NCBI GenBank assembly: GCA_009782605.1
Contig: WRIR01000008.1
Location: 21,934-85,933, forward strand
Reading direction: 5' to 3'
Source: Eggerthellaceae bacterium
Lineage (GTDB): Bacteria > Actinomycetota > Coriobacteriia > Coriobacteriales > Eggerthellaceae
DNA length: 64,000 bases
A model generated the notes under the pieces. That model made no database searches and was not told the origin of the DNA. It worked only from the letters and a program-made list of their open reading frames with translations. Shown here in pieces: positions 38,179 to 47,868 of the stretch. Position 1 is the first letter of the stretch; each line of letters begins with the position of its first letter. Made by a program: the position numbers and the translations under genes.

Positions 38179-39024
38179 TCACTTCGCCCAAAGGCCAAGC
38201 TCGTTGAGGACAAGAAGGGCTGCGGCAACGATCAGGAAGCCGCCGAACACGAAGCGGAGCGCCCGCTCGGGAACCCTCTTTACGAGGCGCGCGCCAATCA
38301 CGGCCCCGGGAACGGAGCCTGCCGCAACGGCGATGCCCGCCAGGAAGTCAATGTTTTCCAGGGCCGCGTGCCCGACCACCCCGGGAATTGCCAGGATGAC
38401 CATGGCGACAAGCGAGGCTCCGGAGGCCTCCTTCATGGACACACCCAAGACCGCTATCATGAGCGGGATCATGAGAAACCCGCCGCCGACCCCGATATAG
38501 CCGGCAACAAGCCCTGCGGCGAGCCCTATCGGGAAGCCGACGGCAACCTGCGAAGGGGAAAGCCGCAGCCGGCCGCCGCCGGCCGCCGTGCCGCTACTGC
38601 CCGGCCCACCGCCTGCGACCGGCTCGCCATCAACCAACCGCGCCTCCTTCAGCCTGGCTGCCTGGACAAGCATGGTCGCTGCCGAGTAGGTTATCACGGC
38701 CGCGGCAACCACCATGACCAGCCAGGCCGGGGACACCGACGACAGCCACACCCCCGCAACCGAGGTGAGGGCCCCGCCGAGGCCGGCGGCAAGGCCCAGC
38801 GGGAGGATGCAGGCCTTCTGACGGATGCGGGCGGCCGCACCCGCAAGGGAGGTCGGCACGATGACGAAAAGCGAGGTGGCCGTTGACGCAAGGGCGCTCA
38901 TCCCAAAGGCAAGCCGAAAGACCGGCACGATGACGGTGCCGCCGCCGATCCCCAGCAGGCCCGAGAAGATGCCGATGAGCAGCCCGACCGCGGCAAGCAG
39001 GGAAAACGACAGGGCCTGGTCCAT
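38179..39024 (-). CDS. TSUP family (TauE/SafE) transporter
   Basis: LIGIFSGLLGIGGGTVIVPVF and IGLAAGLVAGYIGVGGGFLMIPLMIAVLGVSMKEASGASL. Confidence 0.92.
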   Translation of the reverse strand: MDQALSFSLLAAVGLLIGIFSGLLGIGGGTVIVPVFRLAFGMSALASTATSLFVIVPTSLAGAAARIRQKACILPLGLAAGLGGALTSVAGVWLSSVSPAWLVMVVAAAVITYSAATMLVQAARLKEARLVDGEPVAGGGPGSSGTAAGGGRLRLSPSQVAVGFPIGLAAGLVAGYIGVGGGFLMIPLMIAVLGVSMKEASGASLVAMVILAIPGVVGHAALENIDFLAGIAVAAGSVPGAVIGARLVKRVPERALRFVFGGFLIVAAALLVLNELGLWAK

Positions 39025-39027
39025 GGG

Positions 39028-40299
39028 CTATTCGGCGATGTTGAGGCGGATCTCGCTTGTCGAGCCCGGGTCGATGCCGCCCGTCCCGAGGTTTATCATG
39101 ACCTGGCGCTGCGAGACCGACTGGATGAGCGCGGTCGTGAGCATCGTGTCATGTTCCATACGTGCCATGATCTCGGGCCAGACGAACTGGAACTCGAAGT
39201 ATCGCGAGCAGTTGCGCTGCGCGTAGGTCGCGGCCTCGCCGGTCGCGGCCTTCGCGGCCTTGCGGTAGGCCGACTTGTCGGGCCGCGCCAAGGACCGCAT
39301 GAAGGCCGTCATGCGGATGCGGTTCATGATCCCCGGCTCAAGGAAGGGCCCGGGGTAGGGCTCAAGCGAGGCAGCCTTCACCTGGAGAAGGTCTATCTGC
39401 GTGCGGCTGTACTCCAGCTTGCGGAACTCGTAGAGCCACCGGTAGATGTCCTGGCGAAAGCGCGTGCCCTCGCTCGTTGATGCCGGGGGTCGGTGCAAGA
39501 GGCTCCACTGGTTGTCGAACCACATGTCGGAGCCGTACATGCGCAGGTTGAGCATGTAGTCCAGGTCTTCGCCCCGGGTTATCCACGGGTCGAAGCTCAG
39601 GCGCTTGAAAGCCTCCTTGTGCAGCACGAAACAGCCCCCGCACACGTAGTTCGAGCGGGAAAGCCTCGGACCGCGCATCGCCTTGGCCATCCACTTGTTG
39701 AAAGCCCTGCCCTGCTGCCACAGGCGGTTGTACCACTTGTCCTGGCTCGCGGACAGGTAGGTGCCCTGCGTGTTGAAGAAAAAGCCGGACTTCGCCAGGA
39801 TGGGGATGCCCTTCTTCGTCAGCTTCCCCAGGCCATACATCGCGTTGTGCAGGAATTCCGGGTCGTCGATCACCTCGTCGTCGTCGATGAAAACCACCGC
39901 ATCGAACCCAAGGGTGCTGGTGACGAGCAGCCCCAGGTTGCGGATGGCCCCGTAACTGGAAAGCCCGATCTCTGCCTGCTGCCTCCCCAGTCCCAGCTGC
40001 TCCATGCGCTGCTGAATCAGGTTGAGCTCAGGGGCCCCTATCACCACGATGCCGAGCTTGGGAAACTTGGAGGCTATCTTCTGGACCTTTTCCGCAGCCT
40101 GCACCTCGATGGAAGGCTCGCTCACCACCAGGATGACAATAGGCCCGATGTCGACCACCTGCTGCAAGGACTCAAGGCAACGGGGCAGCTCCCCGGCCTG
40201 AGTGAGCGGCGTCGCGTGATCGTAGGTCGTGAGGACGTTCCCGCCCTCCCGGGAACGCCGTACTGAAACGTAGGTGGGGATAACGATTACCGGGTTCAT
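39028..40299 (-). CDS. glycosyltransferase (GT2-like)
   Basis: VIVIPTY start, AVVFIDDDEVIDDPEFL (DDD-like), CGGCFVLHKEAFKRLSFDPWITRGEDLDYMLNLRMYG. Confidence 0.85.
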   Translation of the reverse strand: MNPVIVIPTYVSVRRSREGGNVLTTYDHATPLTQAGELPRCLESLQQVVDIGPIVILVVSEPSIEVQAAEKVQKIASKFPKLGIVVIGAPELNLIQQRMEQLGLGRQQAEIGLSSYGAIRNLGLLVTSTLGFDAVVFIDDDEVIDDPEFLHNAMYGLGKLTKKGIPILAKSGFFFNTQGTYLSASQDKWYNRLWQQGRAFNKWMAKAMRGPRLSRSNYVCGGCFVLHKEAFKRLSFDPWITRGEDLDYMLNLRMYGSDMWFDNQWSLLHRPPASTSEGTRFRQDIYRWLYEFRKLEYSRTQIDLLQVKAASLEPYPGPFLEPGIMNRIRMTAFMRSLARPDKSAYRKAAKAATGEAATYAQRNCSRYFEFQFVWPEIMARMEHDTMLTTALIQSVSQRQVMINLGTGGIDPGSTSEIRLNIAE

Positions 40300-40450
40300 T
40301 CTCTTCCTTTTGATGAAAGGCTCCGGTCACAAAAGCAGGCCGCAGAGGCCACCGATGCGGACCAGAAGGGGTGTACGTGGCTATTGTAACCCTTTCACGC
40401 AGTTTTGCCATCCAATTCACCGAGTGAACAAAGTGTGGCCGCGTCGGGAG

Positions 40451-40506
40451 CTGCCCGGGTGCCGCTTGGTGCACTGTCCAGGTGCTGCCCGAGTGCCGCT
40501 TGGTGC
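40451..40506. repeat. 22-bp direct repeat pair
   Basis: CTGCCCGGGTGCCGCTTGGTGC at 40451-40472 and CTGCCCGAGTGCCGCTTGGTGC at 40485-40506. Confidence 0.85.
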
Positions 40507-40532
40507 CGCCCAGGCACAGCCCGAACGCTGCC

Positions 40533-41090
40533 CTAGCTTTGCGGCATGGTCTTCCGAAGGGCTTTGAGAAGGGGATATCCCAGCGCATAAACCACGACCG
40601 CCTGGCCGAAGCCGACCGCCGCCACACCGAAGAGGTACATGGGCAGATAGGCCCCCTCAAGGCTTATCGACGTGAAGGGAATGGTGTAGAACCCCAGCCC
40701 CTGTAGGAGAAGGGGCAGGTAGGCGGGCACGATGAGCGCGTTGGCGACGACCGGCCCGAGCAGGGCGAGACGCGGGCTTTCCCGAAACCTCCTGCACCAC
40801 AGGGCGGCAAGCAGGGTCGCGAGGGTCCCGAAGGCCACGTCGAAGATGCCAAGGAGGCCGGTGCCGTTCATGACCGACGCGGCAAGGTTCGCGATGGCGC
40901 AGCCGAGCGTCAGCCCCGGCACCGCCGCAGGCGTGAGCACGGCGAGGACGGTTATCGCCTCCGAGACACGGAACTGCACCGGGCCCCAGGCAAGGCCTTG
41001 CAGGAGGAACATGGCAAGCAGGGTCGCACTTGCGTAGACGGCGGCTATCATGCCCGCCTGCGCGACAAAGGACGCCCGTGTGTTCTTCAT
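40533..41090 (-). CDS. queT: QueT family queuosine-precursor ECF transporter substrate-binding component
   Basis: WGPVQFRVSEAITVLAVLTPAAVPGLTLGCAIANL and 6-TM pattern. Confidence 0.9.
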   Translation of the reverse strand: MKNTRASFVAQAGMIAAVYASATLLAMFLLQGLAWGPVQFRVSEAITVLAVLTPAAVPGLTLGCAIANLAASVMNGTGLLGIFDVAFGTLATLLAALWCRRFRESPRLALLGPVVANALIVPAYLPLLLQGLGFYTIPFTSISLEGAYLPMYLFGVAAVGFGQAVVVYALGYPLLKALRKTMPQS

Positions 41091-41207
41091 GGCATGTTCC
41101 TTCCTCGCACGGCCACGGCAGGTGGATTATACACGGCAGGAACGGGGCAGCCGCGCAGGAGCGGGGCGACCCCCCGGAGGGCCCGCGACCTCGCAGAGTG
41201 GGTGTCC

Positions 41208-43118
41208 TCAGGTGTCCTCAGGCTTGGGCTCTTCCTTTTTCGGGGGGAAGTACGAGTAGAAGACGTCCTCGTGCAGCACCGTCCCGTCGAGGCCTGTCAC
41301 CGTCCGGTAGTTCGTGATGCTCTTTCCGCCGGTCGCCGCCTCCACCCAGTCGCTGTTCCTGCTCTCCACCGTGCGCTGGGGGCTGGTCCCCCAGATGCTG
41401 ACAGTCATGCTGGACCCGTCGTAGCGCGCGGTCACCAGGATATGGCGGTCGGTGTCGTTCGTGAAAGAGAGCGTGGGATACTCCCAGGACACCGCCGCGT
41501 CGCGGCCCAGGGGATAGTGGGGCAGATACAGGCTGTGGTTCGCGCGCTCGAGGATGGGGAGCCCCGCCTCATAGGCTGCGTTGAAGACCCCCGTCGCGAC
41601 GTTGCATATCCCGCCGCCGGGCTCTTGCACCATCTCGTTCTGATCGTTGATGGCACCGGCCTCCCTGTAGCCACTCGACTCGTCACAGCGGCCCACGACC
41701 TCGTTCCAGAGCCAATCCTCGCCGGGCGCGACGAGCGAGTTGTTGAGCCTGTCGAGGCAGCGCTCGATGTTGAATTCGCGGTTCGACCCGCTGCCCGACC
41801 CGTACCCCAGGTCGAAGGAGGCTATCAGCTCGATGACGCCCCAGGACGAGACGTCTGCCGCCGTCACCGCGGGGTCGACCTGCGCGGTGCCGCAGAAGAC
41901 CCGGCGGCTCGTCGCGCTGCCGAAGAGGATGCTTTGCACGTCCTCGACCGCCCGAAGGAGGTCGGGGCCCTCGCCCCGCTCCCCGCCGACGATGACCGGG
42001 GTGCCGCTGCTAACGTCGATGGATGCGTTTTGGGCGGTGCCGAAGCCGGCCTCGTCCATGAGCTGCCGCAGCCCGTCATAGGCCTTCGCCGCGTCCACCG
42101 AGGCAACCAGCCGCTGGGCGCTGCCCTCGCCTTCGACCGCGACCGTGACCCACGCGCCGAGCAGGGCCGCGTCCGCCTCCCAGACCTCGCCCTCGTAGTC
42201 GAACACGATAGGCTCGTCGAGGATGTCGTTGACCTCGGTCGCGAACACCTGGGCGGCATCGTCGTTGATGTTGATCGGGATGGTCCTCATGGGCGCCTCG
42301 AAGGCCTCGCCCGACCGGTCGAGCAGCATGCTTTCGGCGCGTTCGGTGAACAGGGCCTCGTCGACCTTGATGCCCGTCCGGCCACTCCTGACCCAGGCGA
42401 AGCCGCCCGAGTCGATGTCGATGTTGCTGTTCACCATGCCGATGCCGATGGTGTCGTTTATCGGCTTAAGCGCCACTGCAAGCTGGTCGCGGTCGAAGTC
42501 GACGGTCGCCGAGAGGTCGATGTTACCCGCCCAGCTGTTCACGCGGTCGACCAGGCTCGGGACGACATCGAAGACGCTGCTTACCTGCCCGATCTCGTAG
42601 GCCTTGTCGACGAGGGCCGCTGCGTCGACCGACGCGCCCAAATCCGTTGCGGAAAGCGTCCAGGTAATCGAGGCTTCCTCGGGGCCGGCGGGGCCGGCCT
42701 CCTGGGCGGGGTCGGCGACATCCCCTTCCTCGGGGCTGTCCCCCTCGCCCTCCCATGAGACGGCCTTGGTCGCAAGGCGTTCTTCGGAAACGGCATCGGG
42801 CCTTACGTGGACCCGCGTACCCGCAAGCCGTCCGTCGAGGGCCACCTGAAGCTTCTCGGTGGCCGCCGCCTTGCCCAGGCCGCCGATGTCGACCCCTTCG
42901 ATTTTGACGCCTTTGTGCACCTTGTTGTAGCTCCAGGCGAAGTCGGTGCCGACAATCACGCCGGTCATCACCACGAGCAGGATGCCTGCGATGGCCGCCT
43001 TCTTTCCGAAGGATGCTTTTTTCCGGGGAATGGCAAAGGGTGCCGTCGCAGACACGTCCCGTGAGGTCGTGCCATAAAAAGCAACAGAGCTTTTCTGATG
43101 GTTGCGTCGAGGAGCCAT
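41208..43118 (-). CDS. VanW family protein with peptidoglycan-binding-like repeats
   Basis: NNSLVAPGEDWLWNEVVGRCDESSGYREAGAINDQNEMVQEPGGGICNVATGVFNAAYEAGLPILERANHSLYLPHYPLGRDAAV; N-terminal TM. Confidence 0.92.
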   Translation of the reverse strand: MAPRRNHQKSSVAFYGTTSRDVSATAPFAIPRKKASFGKKAAIAGILLVVMTGVIVGTDFAWSYNKVHKGVKIEGVDIGGLGKAAATEKLQVALDGRLAGTRVHVRPDAVSEERLATKAVSWEGEGDSPEEGDVADPAQEAGPAGPEEASITWTLSATDLGASVDAAALVDKAYEIGQVSSVFDVVPSLVDRVNSWAGNIDLSATVDFDRDQLAVALKPINDTIGIGMVNSNIDIDSGGFAWVRSGRTGIKVDEALFTERAESMLLDRSGEAFEAPMRTIPININDDAAQVFATEVNDILDEPIVFDYEGEVWEADAALLGAWVTVAVEGEGSAQRLVASVDAAKAYDGLRQLMDEAGFGTAQNASIDVSSGTPVIVGGERGEGPDLLRAVEDVQSILFGSATSRRVFCGTAQVDPAVTAADVSSWGVIELIASFDLGYGSGSGSNREFNIERCLDRLNNSLVAPGEDWLWNEVVGRCDESSGYREAGAINDQNEMVQEPGGGICNVATGVFNAAYEAGLPILERANHSLYLPHYPLGRDAAVSWEYPTLSFTNDTDRHILVTARYDGSSMTVSIWGTSPQRTVESRNSDWVEAATGGKSITNYRTVTGLDGTVLHEDVFYSYFPPKKEEPKPEDT

Positions 43119-43273
43119 GGCTGTTCCGTTTCATCTGCGTTTATTACTACAATTATGGCTTTCGTGCAATGATACACCATCCGAGCCCCGAACGCACCCC
43201 TTTCTACATGAACTCTCCACTGGTTTTCTGTCTTGCGCCACGGGGGGTGGGTCTGGTAGTATGTCCCCATGAA

Positions 43274-43470
43274 TTCTGTTTCAGGGCGAGGTGAAAATCC
43301 TCACCGGTGGTTATCGGCAGGGTTCGCCGCGAACGGCAGCACTTAAGGTGCCGCACGCGCGACCCGGGCCGCGAGTCCACGACCCTGCATTTGTCCCCGA
43401 GAGGCGGGCGGGCGCAGGCTGATTCTGGTGGGAGCCCAGAACCGACGGTCACAGTCCGGATGAAAGAGGC
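43274..43470 (+). ncRNA. FMN riboswitch (RFN element)
   Basis: AGGGCGAGGTGAAAATCCTCACCGGTGGTTATCGGCAGGG...CCGCGAGTCCACGACC...GGTGGGAGCCCAGAACCGACGGTCACAGTCCGGATGAAAGAGGC; upstream of ribU. Confidence 0.95.
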
Positions 43471-43616
43471 AGAGATCTGTCCCGCAAGCAGTCCCGCGCG
43501 GACAGACCCTTTGAACCTGTATGAAGAGAATTCATGCGGGTTTGTTCTTTTTTAGGCAGGGAACAAGACCTGAACCGCAAGGCCTTAAGAACCGCAGGAA
43601 GAGAAAGGGTCCTACC

Positions 43617-44291
43617 ATGACGAGCAAGAAACCCGAAGCACACGAGGCTGTCGAGGCAGCCGCAACGACCGCAGCCGCGCAGGCTGCCCCAGAAGCCCCG
43701 GCGCCCGACTCCGAGGCCGCTGACCTCCAGTTCACCAACACGAACCGCTGGGACACGCGCCAGCTGGTGATCCTGGCGCTCATGTGCGCCATCAGTGCGC
43801 TTTTGGCCTTCATCGAGTTCCCCCTCCTTCCCGCAGCCCCCTGGTTGAAGTACGACGCCTCCGCGATGCCCGCCATGGTCAGCGGCTTCGCCTACGGCCC
43901 GGTGGCCGGCCTCGTTGTCGGAATCATCGGCTCCCTCGTCCATGCGGTCCTGCTCGGAGACTATGTCGGGGCGCTCATGAACATCATCATCGTCACGTGC
44001 TTCGTGGTCCCCGCCGCGCTTGTCTACAAGCGGATGCACACCTGGAAGGGTGCCGTCATCGCGCTGGTCGTCGGCTGCATCACCGCGACGCTGGGGGCGC
44101 TTGCCGCCAACCTCGTCATCACGCCGCTGTATTTCGGGATGCCCCGTGAGGCTGTCGTCGCCATGATACTGCCGGTGCTCCTGCCCTTCAACCTTATCAA
44201 GGCCGTGCTGAACTCCGTGCTGACCCTCATCGTCTACAAAAGCATCTCGAACCTCATCACGCCGAAGAAGAAGCAGATCAAAGGCAGATAG
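43617..44291 (+). CDS. ribU: riboflavin ECF transporter substrate-specific component RibU
   Basis: ALMCAISALLAFIEFPLLPAAPWLKYDASAMPAMVSGFAYGPVAGLVVGIIGSLVHA; follows FMN riboswitch; RBS GAGAAAGG. Confidence 0.95.
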   Translation: MTSKKPEAHEAVEAAATTAAAQAAPEAPAPDSEAADLQFTNTNRWDTRQLVILALMCAISALLAFIEFPLLPAAPWLKYDASAMPAMVSGFAYGPVAGLVVGIIGSLVHAVLLGDYVGALMNIIIVTCFVVPAALVYKRMHTWKGAVIALVVGCITATLGALAANLVITPLYFGMPREAVVAMILPVLLPFNLIKAVLNSVLTLIVYKSISNLITPKKKQIKGR

Positions 44292-44315
44292 CCCACTCGG
44301 GCGAAGGGGCGCAAA

Positions 44316-45164
44316 ATGACAGCGGCGGCCACAGAGGACATCCATATTGACTTCGAGGCGACCGGCTTCACCTATGACGGCGAGGCCTTCGTGCTCGATG
44401 GCATCGACCTCGTGGTCGAGGAAGGCTCCTTCGTTTGTATCCTCGGCGGCAACGGGTCGGGGAAATCGACCCTGGCCAAGCACATCAACGCGCTGCTCCT
44501 GCCCGATGAGGGCAGGGTCGCCGTGTTCGGCGCCGATACCCGCGACGAGCGCTCCGTGTACTTCATCCGCAGCAATGCCGGCATGGTCTTCCAGAATCCC
44601 GACGACCAGCTGGTCGCAAGCCTCATCGAGAACGATGTCGCCTTCGGGCCGGAAAACCTCGGCGTGCCGACCGACAAGATGCGGCAACGCGTGACCGAGG
44701 CGCTTGCCCAGGTGGGGCTGCAAGGCTTCGAGAAGAGGGAGACCCACGCGCTGTCGGGCGGCCAGAAGCAGCGCGTCGCCATCGCCGGCGTGCTGGCCAT
44801 GGACCCGCGCATCCTCATCCTCGACGAGGCCTCGGCCATGCTCGACCCCCGGGGGCGCCGGGGGCTTTTGCGGGTGTGTTGCGAGCTCAACGCCCAGGGG
44901 ATGACCATCGTCATGATCACCCACTTCATGGAAGAGGCGAGCCTTGCCGACAGGGTCGTCGTGCTCGATGCCGGGCGCATCGCCCTTGACGGCGTCCCGA
45001 GCAAGGTGTTGACCCAGACCGAGCAGCTGGCGGGCCTGAACCTCCAAGCCCCCTTTGCCTGTCGGCTTTCCGGCGAGCTCCAACGCCGCGGCGTGCCGGT
45101 CGCCACCCACGTTTCCGAAGACGATTTGAAGGAGGAGCTGTGCCGATTGCTTTCGAAGACGTGA
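44316..45164 (+). CDS. ecfA1: ECF transporter ATPase EcfA1
   Basis: LGGNGSGKSTLAKHINALLLPDEG, ALSGGQKQRVAIAGVLAMDPRILILDEASAMLDP. Confidence 0.94.
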   Translation: MTAAATEDIHIDFEATGFTYDGEAFVLDGIDLVVEEGSFVCILGGNGSGKSTLAKHINALLLPDEGRVAVFGADTRDERSVYFIRSNAGMVFQNPDDQLVASLIENDVAFGPENLGVPTDKMRQRVTEALAQVGLQGFEKRETHALSGGQKQRVAIAGVLAMDPRILILDEASAMLDPRGRRGLLRVCCELNAQGMTIVMITHFMEEASLADRVVVLDAGRIALDGVPSKVLTQTEQLAGLNLQAPFACRLSGELQRRGVPVATHVSEDDLKEELCRLLSKT

Positions 45165-46048
45165 GCTTTTCCTACCATGCCCCCGCAACGAAGAAGAGGG
45201 CGAAGAAGGGGGTTTCGGCAGCAAGGAAGGGCGCCCCACCGCCTCCGGAGGCCTGGGCGCTCAAAGACATCGACTTTTGCCTCGAAGACGGCGAGTTCTT
45301 CGGGATAGCCGGCCACACCGGCAGCGGGAAGAGCACGCTCATCCAGCACACGAACGGGCTTTTGCACCCCACGGTGGGCCGGGTGCTCGTCGACGGGCAA
45401 GACATCCTCGACAAGAAGGAGGCCACCCGCGCGCGCTCGAAGGTCGGGCTGGTCTTCCAGTATCCCGAATACCAGCTCTTCGCCGCCACGGTCTACGACG
45501 ACGTGGCCTTCGGGCCGCGCAACATGGGCCTGGCGCCCGACGCGGTCGATGCCTGTGTGCACGAGGCGCTTGCCCAAGTCGCGCTCGATTTTGACACGGT
45601 CCAGGGAAGGAGCCCCTTCGAGCTTTCCGGCGGGCAGCAGCGCCGCGTGGCCTTCGCGGGCGTGCTCGCCATGAAGCCGTCGGTCCTCGTCCTCGACGAG
45701 CCCGTCGCCGGCCTCGACCCGGCGGCCCGCCGGGACTTCCTCGGTTTGATTACAGGCTTCCACGACGAAGGCCTCACCGTGGTCATCGTCTCGCACAACA
45801 TGGACGACCTCGCCCGCCTCTGCGACCGTATCCTCGTGCTCAAGGAGGGCGAGATGCTGATGCTCGGGACCCCGGAAGAGGTGTTCTCGCACGAGGGGGC
45901 GCTGCGGGAGGTCGGGCTCGGCGTGCCTGCGGCCCAGCGCATGGCGAACAGCCTGAAAGGTGCGGGCCTGGATCTCGAAGGCGGGCTCTACGACACGGCA
46001 CGCCTTGCCGACAGCCTTGCCGCCCTGTACCACGCCGCCGTCCGATAG
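45140..46048 (+). CDS. ecfA2: ECF transporter ATPase EcfA2
   Basis: AGHTGSGKSTLIQHTNGLLHPTVG, ELSGGQQRRVAFAGVLAMKPSVLVLDEPVAGLDP; GTG start overlapping ecfA1. Confidence 0.94.
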   Translation: MPIAFEDVSFSYHAPATKKRAKKGVSAARKGAPPPPEAWALKDIDFCLEDGEFFGIAGHTGSGKSTLIQHTNGLLHPTVGRVLVDGQDILDKKEATRARSKVGLVFQYPEYQLFAATVYDDVAFGPRNMGLAPDAVDACVHEALAQVALDFDTVQGRSPFELSGGQQRRVAFAGVLAMKPSVLVLDEPVAGLDPAARRDFLGLITGFHDEGLTVVIVSHNMDDLARLCDRILVLKEGEMLMLGTPEEVFSHEGALREVGLGVPAAQRMANSLKGAGLDLEGGLYDTARLADSLAALYHAAVR

Positions 46049-46072
46049 CGGACACAGGGGGACGGGGGAATT

Positions 46073-46879
46073 GTGTTGATGATAGCGATATTCGGGAGGT
46101 ACTGGCCGGGCACCAGCCCGCTGCACCGCATGGACCCCCGCGCAAAGCTCCTGTTGGCCTTCTTCGTGATGGTCGTCATCTTTAGCGCCCAGAGTTTTTG
46201 GGGGCTCGCCGTCTGCGCGGCCTTCGTTTTCGGGTTCTTCGCCTGCGCCCGCATACCGCTGGTGCAGGCCATACGGTCGGTGGGCCTGCTCTTCTTCATC
46301 GTGGTCGTCGCGGCGCTCTTCAACGTATTCTTCGTTCAGGGCGGCACGGTGTTCTTTCACTTCGGCCCCATCCAGGTAAGCGAGGCAGGCCTCTACCAGG
46401 CGGCCTTTATCGGCTGCCGGCTCTCGCTGCTGCTGCTCAGCATGAGCCTGCTCACCCTGACCACGACGACCCTCGACATCACTGACGCCTTCGAGTACCT
46501 GCTTACCCCCTTCGAGCGCTTCGGGCTGCCCGCCCACGAGCTGTCGATGATGATGGGCATCGCCCTGCGCTTCCTGCCGCAGTTCGCCTTCGAGCTTCAA
46601 ACGATCCACCGGGCGCAGGTCAGCCGCGGGGCGAATTTCTCGAACAGCCCCTGGAAGGGCGGCCTGCACATGGTCGGCTCCCTGATGGTGCCGCTGTTCA
46701 CCAGCGCCTTCCGCCATGCCGAGACGCTGTCTTTGGCCATGGACTCCCGCTGCTACCACGGCGGGGTCGGGCGCACCCGGCTTGCCCCGCTGGCCTACGG
46801 CCCGCTTGACCGTCGGGCGCTTGCGGTGATTGTCGTGATGTTCGTGCTGGTCCTTGCGACCAACTTCATCCCCCGATAA
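46073..46879 (+). CDS. ecfT: ECF transporter transmembrane component EcfT
   Basis: LHRMDPRAKLLLAFFVMVVIF; IHRAQVSRGANF motif; GTG start. Confidence 0.93.
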   Translation: MLMIAIFGRYWPGTSPLHRMDPRAKLLLAFFVMVVIFSAQSFWGLAVCAAFVFGFFACARIPLVQAIRSVGLLFFIVVVAALFNVFFVQGGTVFFHFGPIQVSEAGLYQAAFIGCRLSLLLLSMSLLTLTTTTLDITDAFEYLLTPFERFGLPAHELSMMMGIALRFLPQFAFELQTIHRAQVSRGANFSNSPWKGGLHMVGSLMVPLFTSAFRHAETLSLAMDSRCYHGGVGRTRLAPLAYGPLDRRALAVIVVMFVLVLATNFIPR

Positions 46880-46892
46880 GGAAGGAGACCCC

Positions 46893-47447
46893 ATGCCCCG
46901 AAAGGAAAGCCCCCTCAAGAAGGATGGCCCCGCGGCCACCCAGGAGTCCCCAGCCCCCCAGGCCAGCTCGGCCCAGTCGGCCCCGCCGGAGCCCCCGCAC
47001 GCCCCCGATGCCTTCGGCCCCCCCTTCCCCTCGACCGGGCTCCTGGCCGCCCTGGAATACCTCACGGACATCCCCGCCTGGTTCCTGGCAACCTGCGAGG
47101 GCGACCAGCCGCACGTGCGCCCTTTCAGCTTCGTCGCCGAACAGGGCGGGAAACTGTGGTTTTGCACCGCGCGGACCAAGGACGTGTACCGCGAGCTTGA
47201 GGCGAACCCGAAGTTCGAGCTCTCCGGCTGGAAGCCGGGCCGCGGCTGGATAGTGTTGCGGGGCAGGGCCGGGCTGGCCGACGAGGCACGCCCCGATCTG
47301 CGCCGCGCGGGCTATGAGCACATGGCTGGCCTCGGCGAGAGCTACGACGGGGCAGACGACCCGGCCCTCACCTTCTTTTCCGTCGAGGACCCCGTTGCCT
47401 GGATAGCCGACATAGACGGCAGCAAGCAGTTCCTCCGCCTTGCCTGA
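46893..47447 (+). CDS. pyridoxamine 5'-phosphate oxidase-like FMN-binding (PPOX) family protein
   Basis: LEYLTDIPAWFLATCEGDQPHVRPFSFVAEQGGKLWFCTARTKDVYRELEANPKFELSGW; RBS AAGGAGAC. Confidence 0.88.
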   Translation: MPRKESPLKKDGPAATQESPAPQASSAQSAPPEPPHAPDAFGPPFPSTGLLAALEYLTDIPAWFLATCEGDQPHVRPFSFVAEQGGKLWFCTARTKDVYRELEANPKFELSGWKPGRGWIVLRGRAGLADEARPDLRRAGYEHMAGLGESYDGADDPALTFFSVEDPVAWIADIDGSKQFLRLA

Positions 47448-47535
47448 CGGCAATGGAGGCGGTCGGAAGGGCACCGTCCCCCCTGCTACGGCAACTCCCC
47501 TTGTTCGCCCGTCGGAGAGGCCCCGTCCGAAAGAC

Positions 47536-47856
47536 TCAGGCGAAGCGGTAGATGTCCTTGGTGGCCTGGGAGAACCCGGCGTAGACCTCTTGGGCGATGG
47601 CCTCGTCCTCCACAAGGGCGAAGGATACCGGCTGCCCCTCTTCGTCGAGCTCGGTCACCTCAAGGAGCAGGACCTCGCCCGACGAGCCGGCGGGGGCGTC
47701 CTCGGTCACCGGGAAAAAGAACCCGTAGCGCCTACCTCCGTGGATAAGCAAGCCTAAGAACTCCAGGTTGACGAGCTCGCCTTCCTCGTCCTCGAAGGTG
47801 AACACGACGCCTTCCTCGACGGGAGGGCAGAAGTCGGGGGAGCTTCCCTGCCTCAT
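47536..47856 (-). CDS. DUF1292-like protein
   Basis: 106 aa, VVFTFEDEEGELVNLEFLGLLIHGGRRYGFFFPV...GEVLLLEVTELDEEG. Confidence 0.75.
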   Translation of the reverse strand: MRQGSSPDFCPPVEEGVVFTFEDEEGELVNLEFLGLLIHGGRRYGFFFPVTEDAPAGSSGEVLLLEVTELDEEGQPVSFALVEDEAIAQEVYAGFSQATKDIYRFA

Positions 47857-47868
47857 GGCCGCCCCTGC

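Noticed and set aside
41091-41207. preQ1 riboswitch upstream of queT
   Set aside because: Looked for the short preQ1-I pattern in the reverse complement; only a TATAAT-like -10 box was seen, no convincing aptamer.
43449-45239. 596-aa minus-strand ORF opposite ribU/ecfA1
   Set aside because: Antisense to the FMN-riboswitch-controlled ribU operon; no recognisable domain.
44372-47179. 935-aa minus-strand ORF opposite ecfA1-ecfA2-ecfT
   Set aside because: Overlaps three clearly recognisable ECF genes; composition typical of antisense GC-rich reading frames.
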